A DNA stretch of 46,709 nucleotides from an uncultured Bacteroidales bacterium. GTDB taxonomy: Bacteria; Bacteroidota; Bacteroidia; Bacteroidales; Bacteroidaceae. Both the position numbers and the translations under genes were made by a program. The notes under the pieces were generated by a model, which was not told the origin of the DNA, did no database searches, and saw only the letters and a list, made by a program, of their open reading frames with translations. The stretch is from the NCBI GenBank assembly GCA_902785075.1, contig CACZXN010000017.1, positions 1-46,709 of the forward strand, read 5' to 3'. Positions 1-7,553 of the stretch are shown here, in pieces (the first letter of the stretch is position 1; each line of letters starts with the position of its first letter).

Positions 1-24
1 GAATGGGATTCTGTTGCTCATTGT

Positions 25-82
25 ATAAAAATAAAACGACCCGCACATTTGAGCATCGTTGAGAGGCTTGGCGGGTTCTGGT
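25..82 (-). ncRNA. Candidate short transcript or leader ending in a hairpin and T-rich tract
   Basis: Leftward of a good promoter (87-118) the minus strand contains the pair ACCCGC/GCGGGT, enclosing about 26 nt and followed by a T-rich run (CGTTTTATTTTTA), which looks like an intrinsic terminator. Initiation near 82 would give an RNA of about 55-60 nt. It may be an independent small RNA, or an attenuated leader of a gene beyond the left edge. No ORF of note lies in it. The call is inference from promoter and hairpin only. Confidence 0.3.
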
Positions 83-86
83 GGTG

Positions 87-118
87 CAAAGGTACTGCTT
101 TAATTTGAAATAGCCAAA
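87..118 (-). promoter_or_regulatory. Bacteroidota-type promoter, leftward
   Basis: On the minus strand TTTG (118-115) is separated by exactly 20 nt from TACCTTTG (94-87). This matches the -33/-7 arrangement of Bacteroidota primary sigma factor promoters. Confidence 0.5.
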
Positions 119-511
119 CTTTTTTTGAAGAAAAAGAATAAAAGCTGCCTAAGAAATCCCCTTTTTGCCTCAAAGTGTTACCTCATCCTTTCTTTTCCCT
201 ACCTATTATTAATATGAACCAAAGATTACTCCAATTCATCTCCAATTCATCTCCAATTCATCTCTAGTTCATCTCTAATTCATCTCTAGTTCATCTCTAG
301 TTCTATAATTAGAGATATAGTAGAGATAAAGTAGAGAAGAACCTAGCATAAATATAAGAATCTCTATGGCAAAACAAAAGGGGGACATAGGGTGTTATGT
401 ACTGAAGCACGTTTGTTGTTTGATATGCCATTGCATCCTTATTGAAAGCAAAAAAACATAAATAATACGTAAGGAGTGATGATTTTATGCTGCTTTTCCC
501 AGAAAAAGTCG
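119..511. other. Intergenic region, no gene seen apart from a short tandem repeat
   Basis: The stretch before the first gene is AT-rich. It holds the 11-bp tandem repeat at 230-302, then purine-rich sequence with recurring GTAGAGA/TAGAGATA words (311-337). No convincing ORF or structured RNA was seen in the rest. Confidence 0.5.
230..302. repeat. 11-bp tandem repeat, 6-7 copies
   Basis: Six consecutive 11-bp units (three of TCCAATTCATC, then TCTAGTTCATC, TCTAATTCATC, TCTAGTTCATC) are followed by a partial seventh. The downstream TAATTAGAGATA partly complements the unit, so the last copies could fold back. Because 11 bp is close to one helical turn, every copy faces the same side of the DNA. 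It lies about 210 bp upstream of the first gene's -7 box. Confidence 0.8.
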
Positions 512-519
512 TATCTTTG
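512..519 (+). promoter_or_regulatory. -7 promoter box for the lipoprotein gene
   Basis: TATCTTTG matches the Bacteroidota -7 consensus TAnnTTTG and lies 30 nt before the ATG at 550. No clear -33 TTG was seen. Confidence 0.55.
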
Positions 520-549
520 CAACAAAATTAAAATAAATAGCTCTCATCA

Positions 550-1614
550 ATGATAATGAGAAGAAACATGCTATGGATGCTTGCCGCCATCCTCGTTTGT
601 GGCTCATCAGTGCTCTCTTCGTGTACATCGGATAACGATGACAATCCAATAAATACGGAACAGGCTGAATATAAGGGTGTACCACTCGTGATACTCGACA
701 CGGATATCGGTTCCTCTACCGATGACCTCTTCGCCTTGGAGATGCTCTATCGCTACGAAGACGAAGGGCGCTGTAAACTGCTCGGCATCGTGGTGGATCG
801 CGAAGGTGAAGACAATGCCGTTTTGGCTGACGTGATGAACACGTATTTCGGCCATGGCAACGTACCTATTGGATTGGAACGCAACGGCATCAATAATCCA
901 ATGAGATTCATCGATTACAGGAATCTCTGCAATCATAAGACCGATAATGATGAACTGATGTTTAAGAGAACCGTCAGCGACTATTCGAAACTGCCCAATG
1001 GATGGCAACTCTATAGAAAGTTGCTGGCCGCACAGCCCGACCATTCGGTGAGCATCTGCTCGACAGGCTTTGTAAGCAGTTTGGTTCAGCTGCTGCAATC
1101 GGAGCCTGACGACCTCTCGCTGCTCTCGGGTGTAGAACTGGTGCGTAAGAAGGTGAAATGCCTTTACCTCATGGCTGGTGTATTCACGTTGTCGGACGAG
1201 CCCGACTATAATTTCCTTCAAGGACCGACATACGCTAAGCAATTCTTTGAACTGTGGCCTCGTGAAGTAGATGTCTTATACTCACCCATGGAAGTGGGTA
1301 ACGAAATAGAATACACACCAGAGACCGTAATCAGCGACATCGACTGGACGGACATTCACCCCATCAAGCAGGTCTATATGACATATAACTGCAACACAGG
1401 GCAGAAGATGTGGGATCCGATGGTTGTGATTCATGCCGTAGAGGGCGATGGTATGTTCACGCTTTCTGAGCGTGGCGTCGTCAATCTCACCGAGAAGATC
1501 GGAACCAGTTTCATCCCTTTGGTCACAGGCAACGACCGCTATCAGAAACCTGGCTCTAAGGCTTGGTGTGACGAGATGTTGGGGATAATCAGGAAATATA
1601 CGAAGATGAAGTAG
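550..1614 (+). CDS. Nucleoside-hydrolase-like lipoprotein
   Basis: This 354-residue protein starts with a lipoprotein signal: a hydrophobic stretch at residues 7-21 and lipobox LSSC with Cys25. It is therefore probably anchored in the envelope. The segment VILDTDIGSSTDDLFAL (48-64) is the N-terminal aspartate motif of the inosine/uridine-preferring nucleoside hydrolase fold, which binds Ca2+ and the ribose, here in its longer spaced form. A later WDPMVVIHAVEG segment fits the C-terminal active-site Asp region. Such enzymes cleave N-ribosyl bonds to release bases, but the substrate here is unknown. The gene appears monocistronic: promoter box at 512-519 and an inverted repeat at 1680-1707 behind it. 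The fold is fairly certain, the activity is not. Confidence 0.8.
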   Translation: MIMRRNMLWMLAAILVCGSSVLSSCTSDNDDNPINTEQAEYKGVPLVILDTDIGSSTDDLFALEMLYRYEDEGRCKLLGIVVDREGEDNAVLADVMNTYFGHGNVPIGLERNGINNPMRFIDYRNLCNHKTDNDELMFKRTVSDYSKLPNGWQLYRKLLAAQPDHSVSICSTGFVSSLVQLLQSEPDDLSLLSGVELVRKKVKCLYLMAGVFTLSDEPDYNFLQGPTYAKQFFELWPREVDVLYSPMEVGNEIEYTPETVISDIDWTDIHPIKQVYMTYNCNTGQKMWDPMVVIHAVEGDGMFTLSERGVVNLTEKIGTSFIPLVTGNDRYQKPGSKAWCDEMLGIIRKYTKMK

Positions 1615-1679
1615 TTAGAGATGACAGAGGCATCGTCCTCATGTCATTTGTTGAATACTCTCATAGGGGCGGAAATAGT

Positions 1680-1707
1680 ACAGGCGGAGGTGTATGCCTC
1701 CGCCTGT
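1680..1707. terminator. Inverted repeat between convergent genes, probable terminator
   Basis: ACAGGCGGAGG and CCTCCGCCTGT form a perfect 11-bp stem around a 6-nt loop, between the convergent lipoprotein and porin genes. The T-tracts on either side are weak, so it may work in both directions or only stabilise 3' ends. Confidence 0.55.
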
Positions 1708-1732
1708 TGTGTTGTCGTCGGTGATTATCCGT

Positions 1733-2764
1733 TTAGAAGCGGAAGTCCAATTGGACATCGACGAGGTTGTAGTTGTGCTTATCGGGATTGGCGATGGTGC
1801 GATCGTTCACGCGACCATATTCGAGATTTAGTTGAAGATTCTTGGTGAAGTAGTAGTTGACGCCTATTTCGTACATGGTCTTTGCACGATTCCATTCCTT
1901 GTTGTCTCGATAGGTCTGATAGCGGGCTTTGGCGTGTAGCTTGCTTTTGACTACCGGCACAATTCCGAATACATACCAACCATCGGCTTTGTTGCCCAAC
2001 GTTGCGTTGGCTCCCATGCCTTGGCTGTGCAGATATTCGGTACGGAAGGTGTACTCGTCCTTGTCGTATTCGGCTGAGAGGGCATAGCGGTTCTTCTCGC
2101 CGATGCCGTCACGACTGCCTGTCCATCCGAAGGCACCTATGCGCAAACCGTCGATAGGCATTACCCACAGACCTCCGATGATATCCTTGCGGTTGTCTTT
2201 GTCCTTGGTGTTGATGCCTTCACCATTATAGACACCTACCTGATAGTGGAGCAGGTTGCGACCTGATACGTTCTTGAGTAAATCGCCTTGAATCTGTAAG
2301 CCGATGTCGCGTCCGCCACTCGACTTCTCGCCTGTGCGGTCGCCAAAACCCGACAGGTTGTTGATGACCATCGCATAGGAGTACCATCCTTGGGTGATGG
2401 GGTTTGTGGGGTTCTCGAAGGTGAATGCACGTTTGAACTGTCCGACACGAATCTTGAACTCAGGATATTTACGCCATTCGGTATAGAGGTCGACCAGTTG
2501 CACGGTCGGTTCGCCTGGACCTTTTGCATTTGTTGCCTGAATCTGTGCACGCCAATCGAAGTCGCCAATCTTACCATCGAGGATGAAGCGTCCCAGTCGT
2601 AGGTTGAACTCATTGTGTTTACCGCCTTCCTTGTCTTCGAATTGATACTGCAGCATGCTATAGCCGCTGAACTTAATGTTGTCATACCACTTGGTGGTTT
2701 TCTCCTGTGCATTGGCTGTCAGAGTGACTACAGCCATCATCAATGCCATAAAAGTCTTTTTCAT
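1733..2764 (-). CDS. Outer-membrane porin of the phosphate-selective O/P type
   Basis: The 343-residue protein has a cleavable signal (MKKTFMALMMAVVTLTANAQ), then alternating aromatic beta-strand sequence typical of the Porin_O_P family. It includes WYDNIKFSGYSMLQYQFED near the start, FRTEYLHSQG strands and a terminal aromatic residue (QLDFRF). This points to an anion-selective outer-membrane channel. It is transcribed away from a Na+/phosphate cotransporter (3106-4860) across a 341-bp gap with divergent promoter boxes, which supports a role in phosphate entry. The substrate is inferred from family and context. Some Bacteroidota members carry other anions or are annotated only as porins. Confidence 0.82.
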   Translation of the reverse strand: MKKTFMALMMAVVTLTANAQEKTTKWYDNIKFSGYSMLQYQFEDKEGGKHNEFNLRLGRFILDGKIGDFDWRAQIQATNAKGPGEPTVQLVDLYTEWRKYPEFKIRVGQFKRAFTFENPTNPITQGWYSYAMVINNLSGFGDRTGEKSSGGRDIGLQIQGDLLKNVSGRNLLHYQVGVYNGEGINTKDKDNRKDIIGGLWVMPIDGLRIGAFGWTGSRDGIGEKNRYALSAEYDKDEYTFRTEYLHSQGMGANATLGNKADGWYVFGIVPVVKSKLHAKARYQTYRDNKEWNRAKTMYEIGVNYYFTKNLQLNLEYGRVNDRTIANPDKHNYNLVDVQLDFRF

Positions 2765-3105
2765 TTCTCTCTTTTATTTGTTTATAATTGTGTATGATAT
2801 TACTCTTCCAATAGCAGCATAGGGATGGAACGATAGGCTGTTGTTGGCTTTGGAGCGCATGAATAGCAAAACAATGTGTCTTGCAATTTTGTTGCAAAGA
2901 TACAAAATAAATTAGAGATAGCAGAATAATTTGCCAAAAAACTGCTCTCAGCCTTACAACAGGGTGTCAGGGGAGGTGTATAGGAAATGTAACAGAATCG
3001 TAACACGATTTATTTCGCCATCTCGTAGATTGTTTGTATCTTTGCATCGTCTTAAAATAATTAAGGAAATAATAGAGTAAAAAACTAATAAACAATAAAC
3101 CCAAT
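2765..3105. promoter_or_regulatory. Divergent promoter region of the porin and Na+/Pi transporter
   Basis: This 341-bp gap holds a minus-strand -7 box (TATCTTTG, plus coordinates 2895-2902), about 130 nt before the porin ATG, and a plus-strand -7 box TATCTTTG at 3037-3044, 62 nt before the transporter ATG. No convincing -33 element was found for either. The 142 bp between the boxes could hold shared operators. No Pho-box direct repeat could be recognised by eye. Confidence 0.55.
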
Positions 3106-4860
3106 ATGATTGGATTATTAGATTGGATGGATGAAGGCACGCGCCAGATGGTGACCGTGTCCTTCACCTTGCTTGGTTCGCTCGCTTTGTTGGTCTTTGG
3201 TATGAAGATGATGAGTGAAACGCTACAGAAGATGGCAGGTCCTCAGTTGCGCCATGTTTTGGGTCGAATGACCACGAACCGCTTTACTGGCATGCTGACT
3301 GGCATTGTTGTGACAAGTGCTGTGCAGAGTTCGACTGCGACGACGGTGATGACGGTGTCGTTTGTGAATGCAGGATTGCTGACGTTGGCTCAGGCCATCA
3401 GCGTCATCATGGGTGCGAACATCGGTACGACACTTACTGCATGGATTATGTCGGCGGGTTTTCTCTCGTTCAATGTGACCGACTTTGTTTGGCCGGCATT
3501 CGTCATTGCGTTGATTTTGATTTACAGGAAAAGTCAGGCAAACTTCGGTAATTTCCTTTTCGGTATTGCGTTCATGTTTCTTGGCTTAGGCACCTTGCGA
3601 CAGACGGGCGTGGATATGAAACTTGGTGAGCAGCAGGTTGTGTTGGATTTCTTTGCTTCGTTCGACCCACAGAGTTTCGTCACCACCTTATTGTTCTTAT
3701 TAATAGGTGGCATATTGACCATGTGCGTGCAGTCGTCGGCTGCCGTGATGGCCATCACGATGATTCTCTGTTCGAGTGGAGCACTGCCTATCTATCAGGG
3801 TATTGCGTTGGTGATGGGTGAGAATATCGGAACGACTGTCACTTCGAATCTCGCAGCGCTGACGGCATCCACCCAAGCGCGACGTGCAGCATTTGCCCAC
3901 ATGTTTTTCAACTTGTTTGGTGTTTGCTGGATGCTCCTTGTGTTCCATCCGTTTATTGATATGGTTTGCAATATGGTTGGATATGACACGGAACTGACAC
4001 GTGAGGCTGGTGAGGATGCTTTCTTGGCAAACGCCGCCAAACTGAGTGTGGTGCTCGCTGCTTTCCATTCGTGTTTCAATGTGGCAAATACATTCATACT
4101 CATTTGGTTCATCCCCCAGATTGAGAAGATTGTATGTAAGGTCATCAAGCCCAAGAAGTCAGAGAAGAAAGCTTCGTCCGACGCAGGTATCGGTTTGCAG
4201 TATATCGATGGTGGTATTATTCAGACGCCAGAAATTGCTGTGTTGCAAGCACAGAAGGAGGTGGTGCTGTTTGCCGAACGTACGTCAAAAATGTTTGGAA
4301 TGGTGAAATCAATGCTTGAGGAGCACGACGAACGCAAATTCGAACAGACATACGATCGTGTTGAGAAGTACGAGGGCATCTCTGACCGCATGGAGATAGA
4401 GATTGCCTCTTATCTTGAAAAAGTAAGTGCAGAGCGACTTAGCGACGAAACGAAAGGAAAGGTGCGCATGATGATGCGTCAGATAGGTGAAATCGAGAGC
4501 ATTGGCGACTCGTGCTTTAACCTGGCACGAACTTTGAACCGTCTGCGCCAACAGAAGGAAGAGTTCACGATTCAGCAACTCGGACATATTCACGGCATGA
4601 TGGCTATCACTGAAGAAGCGCTTGACCAGATGAATATGGTACTGAAGGGACGTCGCGAAGACTATAGTGTGGAAGAGTCATATCGCATTGAGAACGACAT
4701 CAACCTGATGCGTACAACACTCAAGTCTGATAACATCAAGGCAGTCAATGACCATCAATACGATTATGCGCTTGGAATCCTATTCTCTGACTTCATCAGC
4801 GAATGTGAACGTCTTGGTGATTATATTGTGAACGTAGTTGAGGCAAGATTTGGGAAATAA
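3106..4860 (+). CDS. Na+/phosphate cotransporter with C-terminal PhoU-like domain
   Basis: The 584-residue protein has two Na/Pi-cotransporter repeats. Each carries the glutamine-serine signature: VVTSAVQSSTATTVMTVSF in the first and TMCVQSSAAVMAITM in the second, with GANIGTT and GENIGTT after them. Membrane segments fill about residues 15-340. The rest (about 355-580) is helical and charged, with PhoU-like three-helix character such as EIESIGDSCFNLARTL and ISECERLGDYIVNVVEA. The family (NptA/YjbB) moves phosphate with sodium across the inner membrane, and the PhoU part is thought to regulate it. It lies between a porin and a two-component system, all consistent with phosphate homeostasis. 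Confidence 0.9.
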   Translation: MIGLLDWMDEGTRQMVTVSFTLLGSLALLVFGMKMMSETLQKMAGPQLRHVLGRMTTNRFTGMLTGIVVTSAVQSSTATTVMTVSFVNAGLLTLAQAISVIMGANIGTTLTAWIMSAGFLSFNVTDFVWPAFVIALILIYRKSQANFGNFLFGIAFMFLGLGTLRQTGVDMKLGEQQVVLDFFASFDPQSFVTTLLFLLIGGILTMCVQSSAAVMAITMILCSSGALPIYQGIALVMGENIGTTVTSNLAALTASTQARRAAFAHMFFNLFGVCWMLLVFHPFIDMVCNMVGYDTELTREAGEDAFLANAAKLSVVLAAFHSCFNVANTFILIWFIPQIEKIVCKVIKPKKSEKKASSDAGIGLQYIDGGIIQTPEIAVLQAQKEVVLFAERTSKMFGMVKSMLEEHDERKFEQTYDRVEKYEGISDRMEIEIASYLEKVSAERLSDETKGKVRMMMRQIGEIESIGDSCFNLARTLNRLRQQKEEFTIQQLGHIHGMMAITEEALDQMNMVLKGRREDYSVEESYRIENDINLMRTTLKSDNIKAVNDHQYDYALGILFSDFISECERLGDYIVNVVEARFGK

Positions 4861-4906
4861 TGTACATCTTAGCAATCTAAATGCTCGGTTATTAAAAAAT
4901 AATGTG

Positions 4907-4914
4907 TATCTTTG
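4907..4914 (+). promoter_or_regulatory. -7 box for the response regulator operon, decides its start
   Basis: TATCTTTG lies 29 nt before the ATG at 4944. An in-frame upstream ATG at 4902 falls before this box, so it could not be in the transcript. The regulator is therefore called from 4944, where homology also begins. Confidence 0.6.
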
Positions 4915-4943
4915 CATCGGCAAAGGTACATTTTTTTATTGAC

Positions 4944-5615
4944 ATGAGCAAACAACGCATACTGATAGTTGACGACGAGCAAGACCTCTGTGACATCCTG
5001 CGTTTCAACCTTGAAACGGCAGGCTATGAGGTGGCTGTTGCGTACACAGCAGAAGAGGCTCTGAAATTGAATCTGATTTCTTTCCACCTCCTGCTACTCG
5101 ATGTCATGATGCCAGGCATGTCGGGTTTCGAATTGGCAACGAAACTCAAAACCGATAGCCGTACGGCATCCATCCCTATCATCTTTTTGACTGCCAAAGA
5201 TGCTGAAGAGGATACGCTCTATGGTTTCCGTATAGGTGCAGACGATTATGTGGCAAAACCTTTCTCGGTGCGCGAAGTGCTCGCAAGAGTGAAGGCAGTG
5301 TTGGGACGTTCTTCGCAAATCAACAATGAACTGACGTATCGAACATTGACGATGAACCTTACTTCGAAACAACTGACCATTGATGCCGAAACGATTGCCT
5401 TGACGAAGACGGAGTTTGAACTGCTTGCTCTGTTGCTCACACATCATGGACAGGTGTTCTCTCGTCAGGAACTAATCAAGCTTGTGTGGCCGTCGGATGT
5501 AATCGTGACTGACCGAACCGTGGATGTCAATATAGCGCGTTTGCGTAAGAAGCTGGGCGAGTATGCCCTTTGTATTGGCAATAAGTTAGGTTATGGATAC
5601 TATTTCGAATCATGA
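4944..5615 (+). CDS. OmpR/PhoB-family response regulator
   Basis: The 223-residue regulator has a receiver domain (about 4-118) with acidic pocket D10-D11, phosphoacceptor D53 in LLLLDVMMPGMSGF, switch Thr83 and Lys105 in YVAKPF. A winged-helix DNA-binding domain (about 130-220) follows, with LTKTEFELLALLLTHHGQ, the RQELIKLVWP helix and DRTVDVNIARLRKKLG. It sits 16 nt upstream of a histidine kinase, so the two form a pair. Lying just after a Na+/Pi cotransporter-PhoU gene, it may act like PhoB, but this is inferred from context. The homologous RprY system of Bacteroides has the same architecture and controls other genes. Confidence 0.9.
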   Translation: MSKQRILIVDDEQDLCDILRFNLETAGYEVAVAYTAEEALKLNLISFHLLLLDVMMPGMSGFELATKLKTDSRTASIPIIFLTAKDAEEDTLYGFRIGADDYVAKPFSVREVLARVKAVLGRSSQINNELTYRTLTMNLTSKQLTIDAETIALTKTEFELLALLLTHHGQVFSRQELIKLVWPSDVIVTDRTVDVNIARLRKKLGEYALCIGNKLGYGYYFES

Positions 5616-5631
5616 ATAAAACTTTCAGGCT

Positions 5632-6555
5632 ATGAGAAAACGACTGTCCGAAGGTAGCAAGATGTTTTGGGGCGTGATGGCACTCTTTGTTGTCTATGCT
5701 GTGTGTTTCCTCGTCTTCGAGGACTACGACCGCAGCCACCTACAACCCTTTGAGGAGGCAAGTGACTGGCACCTGCTCGTGTTCTCCATCATTGTGATGG
5801 GGGTGCTTGCCTGGCAACTTCGCCGTTATTCTCGGCGTATGGACGAACGTATCGAGCGTGAACAGACAGAAAAAGAAGGCAAGATGCGTCGTGAACTGAC
5901 TCACAATATCTCCCACGAACTGAAGACACCTGTCGCAAGTATATTGGGTTATACCGAAACCCTGCTTGAGAATCCAGACATCTCGCCCGAAACCCAACAC
6001 CAGTTTATTCAACGCACCCATCTTCAAGCACAGCGCCTCACTGCTTTGCTGAAAGACGTGTCGATGCTCAACCGCTTGGATTATGCAACTGATCAGTTGG
6101 AGTTTATGCGTGTGAACATCTCCGACCTCGTATCGGATATCGTGCAAGAGGTTTCCATTCAGCTCTCCGACCGTCACATGACCCTGAAAAACTACATGAA
6201 GGAGGATATTGTCATTCATGGCAACCCGATGTTGCTCTATAGTATTTTCCGCAATTTGTTCGACAATGCCTTGAACTATGCAGGCGAAGGAACTACCATT
6301 CAAATCTTCTGCGAACAACAATCGGATTGTTGGAAGTTCAGTTTTTCCGATAATGGGAAAGGAATTGCCCAGGAACATCTGCCACGTATCTTTGAGCGGT
6401 TCTACCGCATTGACCAAGGACGTAGTCGCACACTTGGAGGCACAGGTCTGGGGCTTGCGATCGTCAAGAATGCCGTCAATCTGCATGGAGGAACTATAAC
6501 CGCACGAGAAGCCCAAGGTGGTGGATTGGAATTTGTTTTCACCTTAAATAAATAG
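5632..6555 (+). CDS. Membrane sensor histidine kinase
   Basis: This 307-residue kinase has two membrane segments (about 11-29 and 47-63) separated by a short outside loop of about 17 residues, so no large sensor domain is present. HisKA follows with phosphoacceptor His95 in HNISHELKTPV. The ATPase domain has an N-box (IFRNLFDNALNYA), a G1 box (FSDNGKGI), an F box (RIFERFYRIDQG) and a G2 box (GGTGLGLAIVKN). It should phosphorylate the regulator encoded 16 nt upstream. The small periplasmic part resembles PhoR-type kinases that sense through a partner such as PhoU or a transporter. The gene upstream of the regulator encodes both of these, which makes this attractive but unproven. Confidence 0.9.
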   Translation: MRKRLSEGSKMFWGVMALFVVYAVCFLVFEDYDRSHLQPFEEASDWHLLVFSIIVMGVLAWQLRRYSRRMDERIEREQTEKEGKMRRELTHNISHELKTPVASILGYTETLLENPDISPETQHQFIQRTHLQAQRLTALLKDVSMLNRLDYATDQLEFMRVNISDLVSDIVQEVSIQLSDRHMTLKNYMKEDIVIHGNPMLLYSIFRNLFDNALNYAGEGTTIQIFCEQQSDCWKFSFSDNGKGIAQEHLPRIFERFYRIDQGRSRTLGGTGLGLAIVKNAVNLHGGTITAREAQGGGLEFVFTLNK

Positions 6556-6603
6556 AATGAGGGTCTATTGTGAGATTGTTCTATGGCATTATTGATAAAA
6601 AAA

Positions 6604-6633
6604 CAACTGAGTATGATAAATCTTACTCAGTTG
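6604..6633. terminator. Bidirectional intrinsic terminator
   Basis: CAACTGAGTA and TACTCAGTTG form a perfect 10-bp stem with a 10-nt loop. An A-run precedes it and CTTTTCTGTTTT follows, so it can end both the kinase operon (plus) and the esterase operon (minus). Confidence 0.85.
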
Positions 6634-6656
6634 CTTTTCTGTTTTAATACTCAACT

Positions 6657-7523
6657 TTATTTACGATTGTTCAACCACTTCTCAAGTGTGGCGAGCATTT
6701 CTGCACGGTAGGCAAACCATTGTCCGAATCCGTAGCCGTGACCACCATTAGGGTAAATGAATAAGGCGCATTCGTTACCAGCCTGCTTCATAGCGGTGTA
6801 GTAGGCTACTGCGTTAGTAACAGGCGGAACGAGATTGTCGTCGCTTGAGAGGACGAGGAATGCAGGTGGAGTCTCGCGTGGTTTCACTTGGAGGTTCGTA
6901 GAGTACTCGCGAACAAGATTGGCATCTTTCTTTCCTTCCATGCCGAGGAAGTTCTCGCATGAGTTTTGGTGCGAAATCTTCTCATCCATTGAAATGACAG
7001 GGTAGAACAAAATGGAGAAGTTGGGGCGTACAGCTGGTGCAGATTTTGTTGAGATGACGCTTGCCAGATGTCCACCTGCAGAGAATCCCATGATGCCTAC
7101 CATCTGTGGATTGATGCCCCAAGCGGTAGCTGAGTCACGCACGATGGTGAATCCCTTCTCTACATCACTGATTGGAATGGTGCGGTCGCCCTGAGGCAGG
7201 CGGTAGTTCACAACGAAGTAAGCGATGCCATGTTCATTCATCCAACCTGATGCAAGTGTTCCTTCATGGGAGTTCGACAACATGGCGTAGCCTCCGCCAG
7301 GAATTCCTACGACAGCTTTGCCGTTGGGTTCCTTCGGCAGGTAGCAAATCATTTGTGCTTTACCATCGGGTGTGAGGTTTAAGGTAAATTGACGTGCAGT
7401 AGCTTCGCTCTGTTGTTGTTGCTGTGGCCTGTTCATTCCGAACATGCCAAATCCTTGTGCCTTTGCTGCTGTTGCGAGCATGAGCAGCATAGCTGATAAG
7501 GTGATGAATTTTAAAGGTCTCAT
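6657..7523 (-). CDS. Secreted alpha/beta hydrolase, acetyl/feruloyl-esterase-like
   Basis: The 288-residue protein has a signal peptide (about 1-22, ending AAKAQ) and a Met/Gln-rich linker with a run of five Gln. The alpha/beta-hydrolase domain has an oxyanion GGGYAMLSNSHEG segment (76-88), nucleophile Ser148 in GFSAGG, an acid in SSDDNLVPP and a catalytic His in NGGHGYGFGQW. This pattern fits the BD-FAE/acetyl-xylan-esterase branch that removes acyl groups from plant polysaccharides, acting in the periplasm or outside. It lies 30 nt behind porE with no terminator between, so the two are probably cotranscribed. It has no T9SS sorting domain. The exact substrate is not determinable. Confidence 0.82.
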   Translation of the reverse strand: MRPLKFITLSAMLLMLATAAKAQGFGMFGMNRPQQQQQSEATARQFTLNLTPDGKAQMICYLPKEPNGKAVVGIPGGGYAMLSNSHEGTLASGWMNEHGIAYFVVNYRLPQGDRTIPISDVEKGFTIVRDSATAWGINPQMVGIMGFSAGGHLASVISTKSAPAVRPNFSILFYPVISMDEKISHQNSCENFLGMEGKKDANLVREYSTNLQVKPRETPPAFLVLSSDDNLVPPVTNAVAYYTAMKQAGNECALFIYPNGGHGYGFGQWFAYRAEMLATLEKWLNNRK

Positions 7524-7553
7524 AATGTTGTTTGTTTGATTTGATATTATTTT

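Noticed and set aside
550-1242. Minus-strand open frame opposite the lipoprotein gene
   Set aside because: Antisense shadow; no promoter, signal or domain, while the plus frame has a lipobox and nucleoside-hydrolase motif.
2765-3105. Pho-box direct repeats in the porin/transporter gap
   Set aside because: No convincing pair of 7-bp direct repeats at 11-bp spacing could be seen. Bacteroidota Pho boxes are also not well defined.
5740-6516. Minus-strand open frame opposite the histidine kinase
   Set aside because: Antisense shadow of a gene with all kinase boxes.
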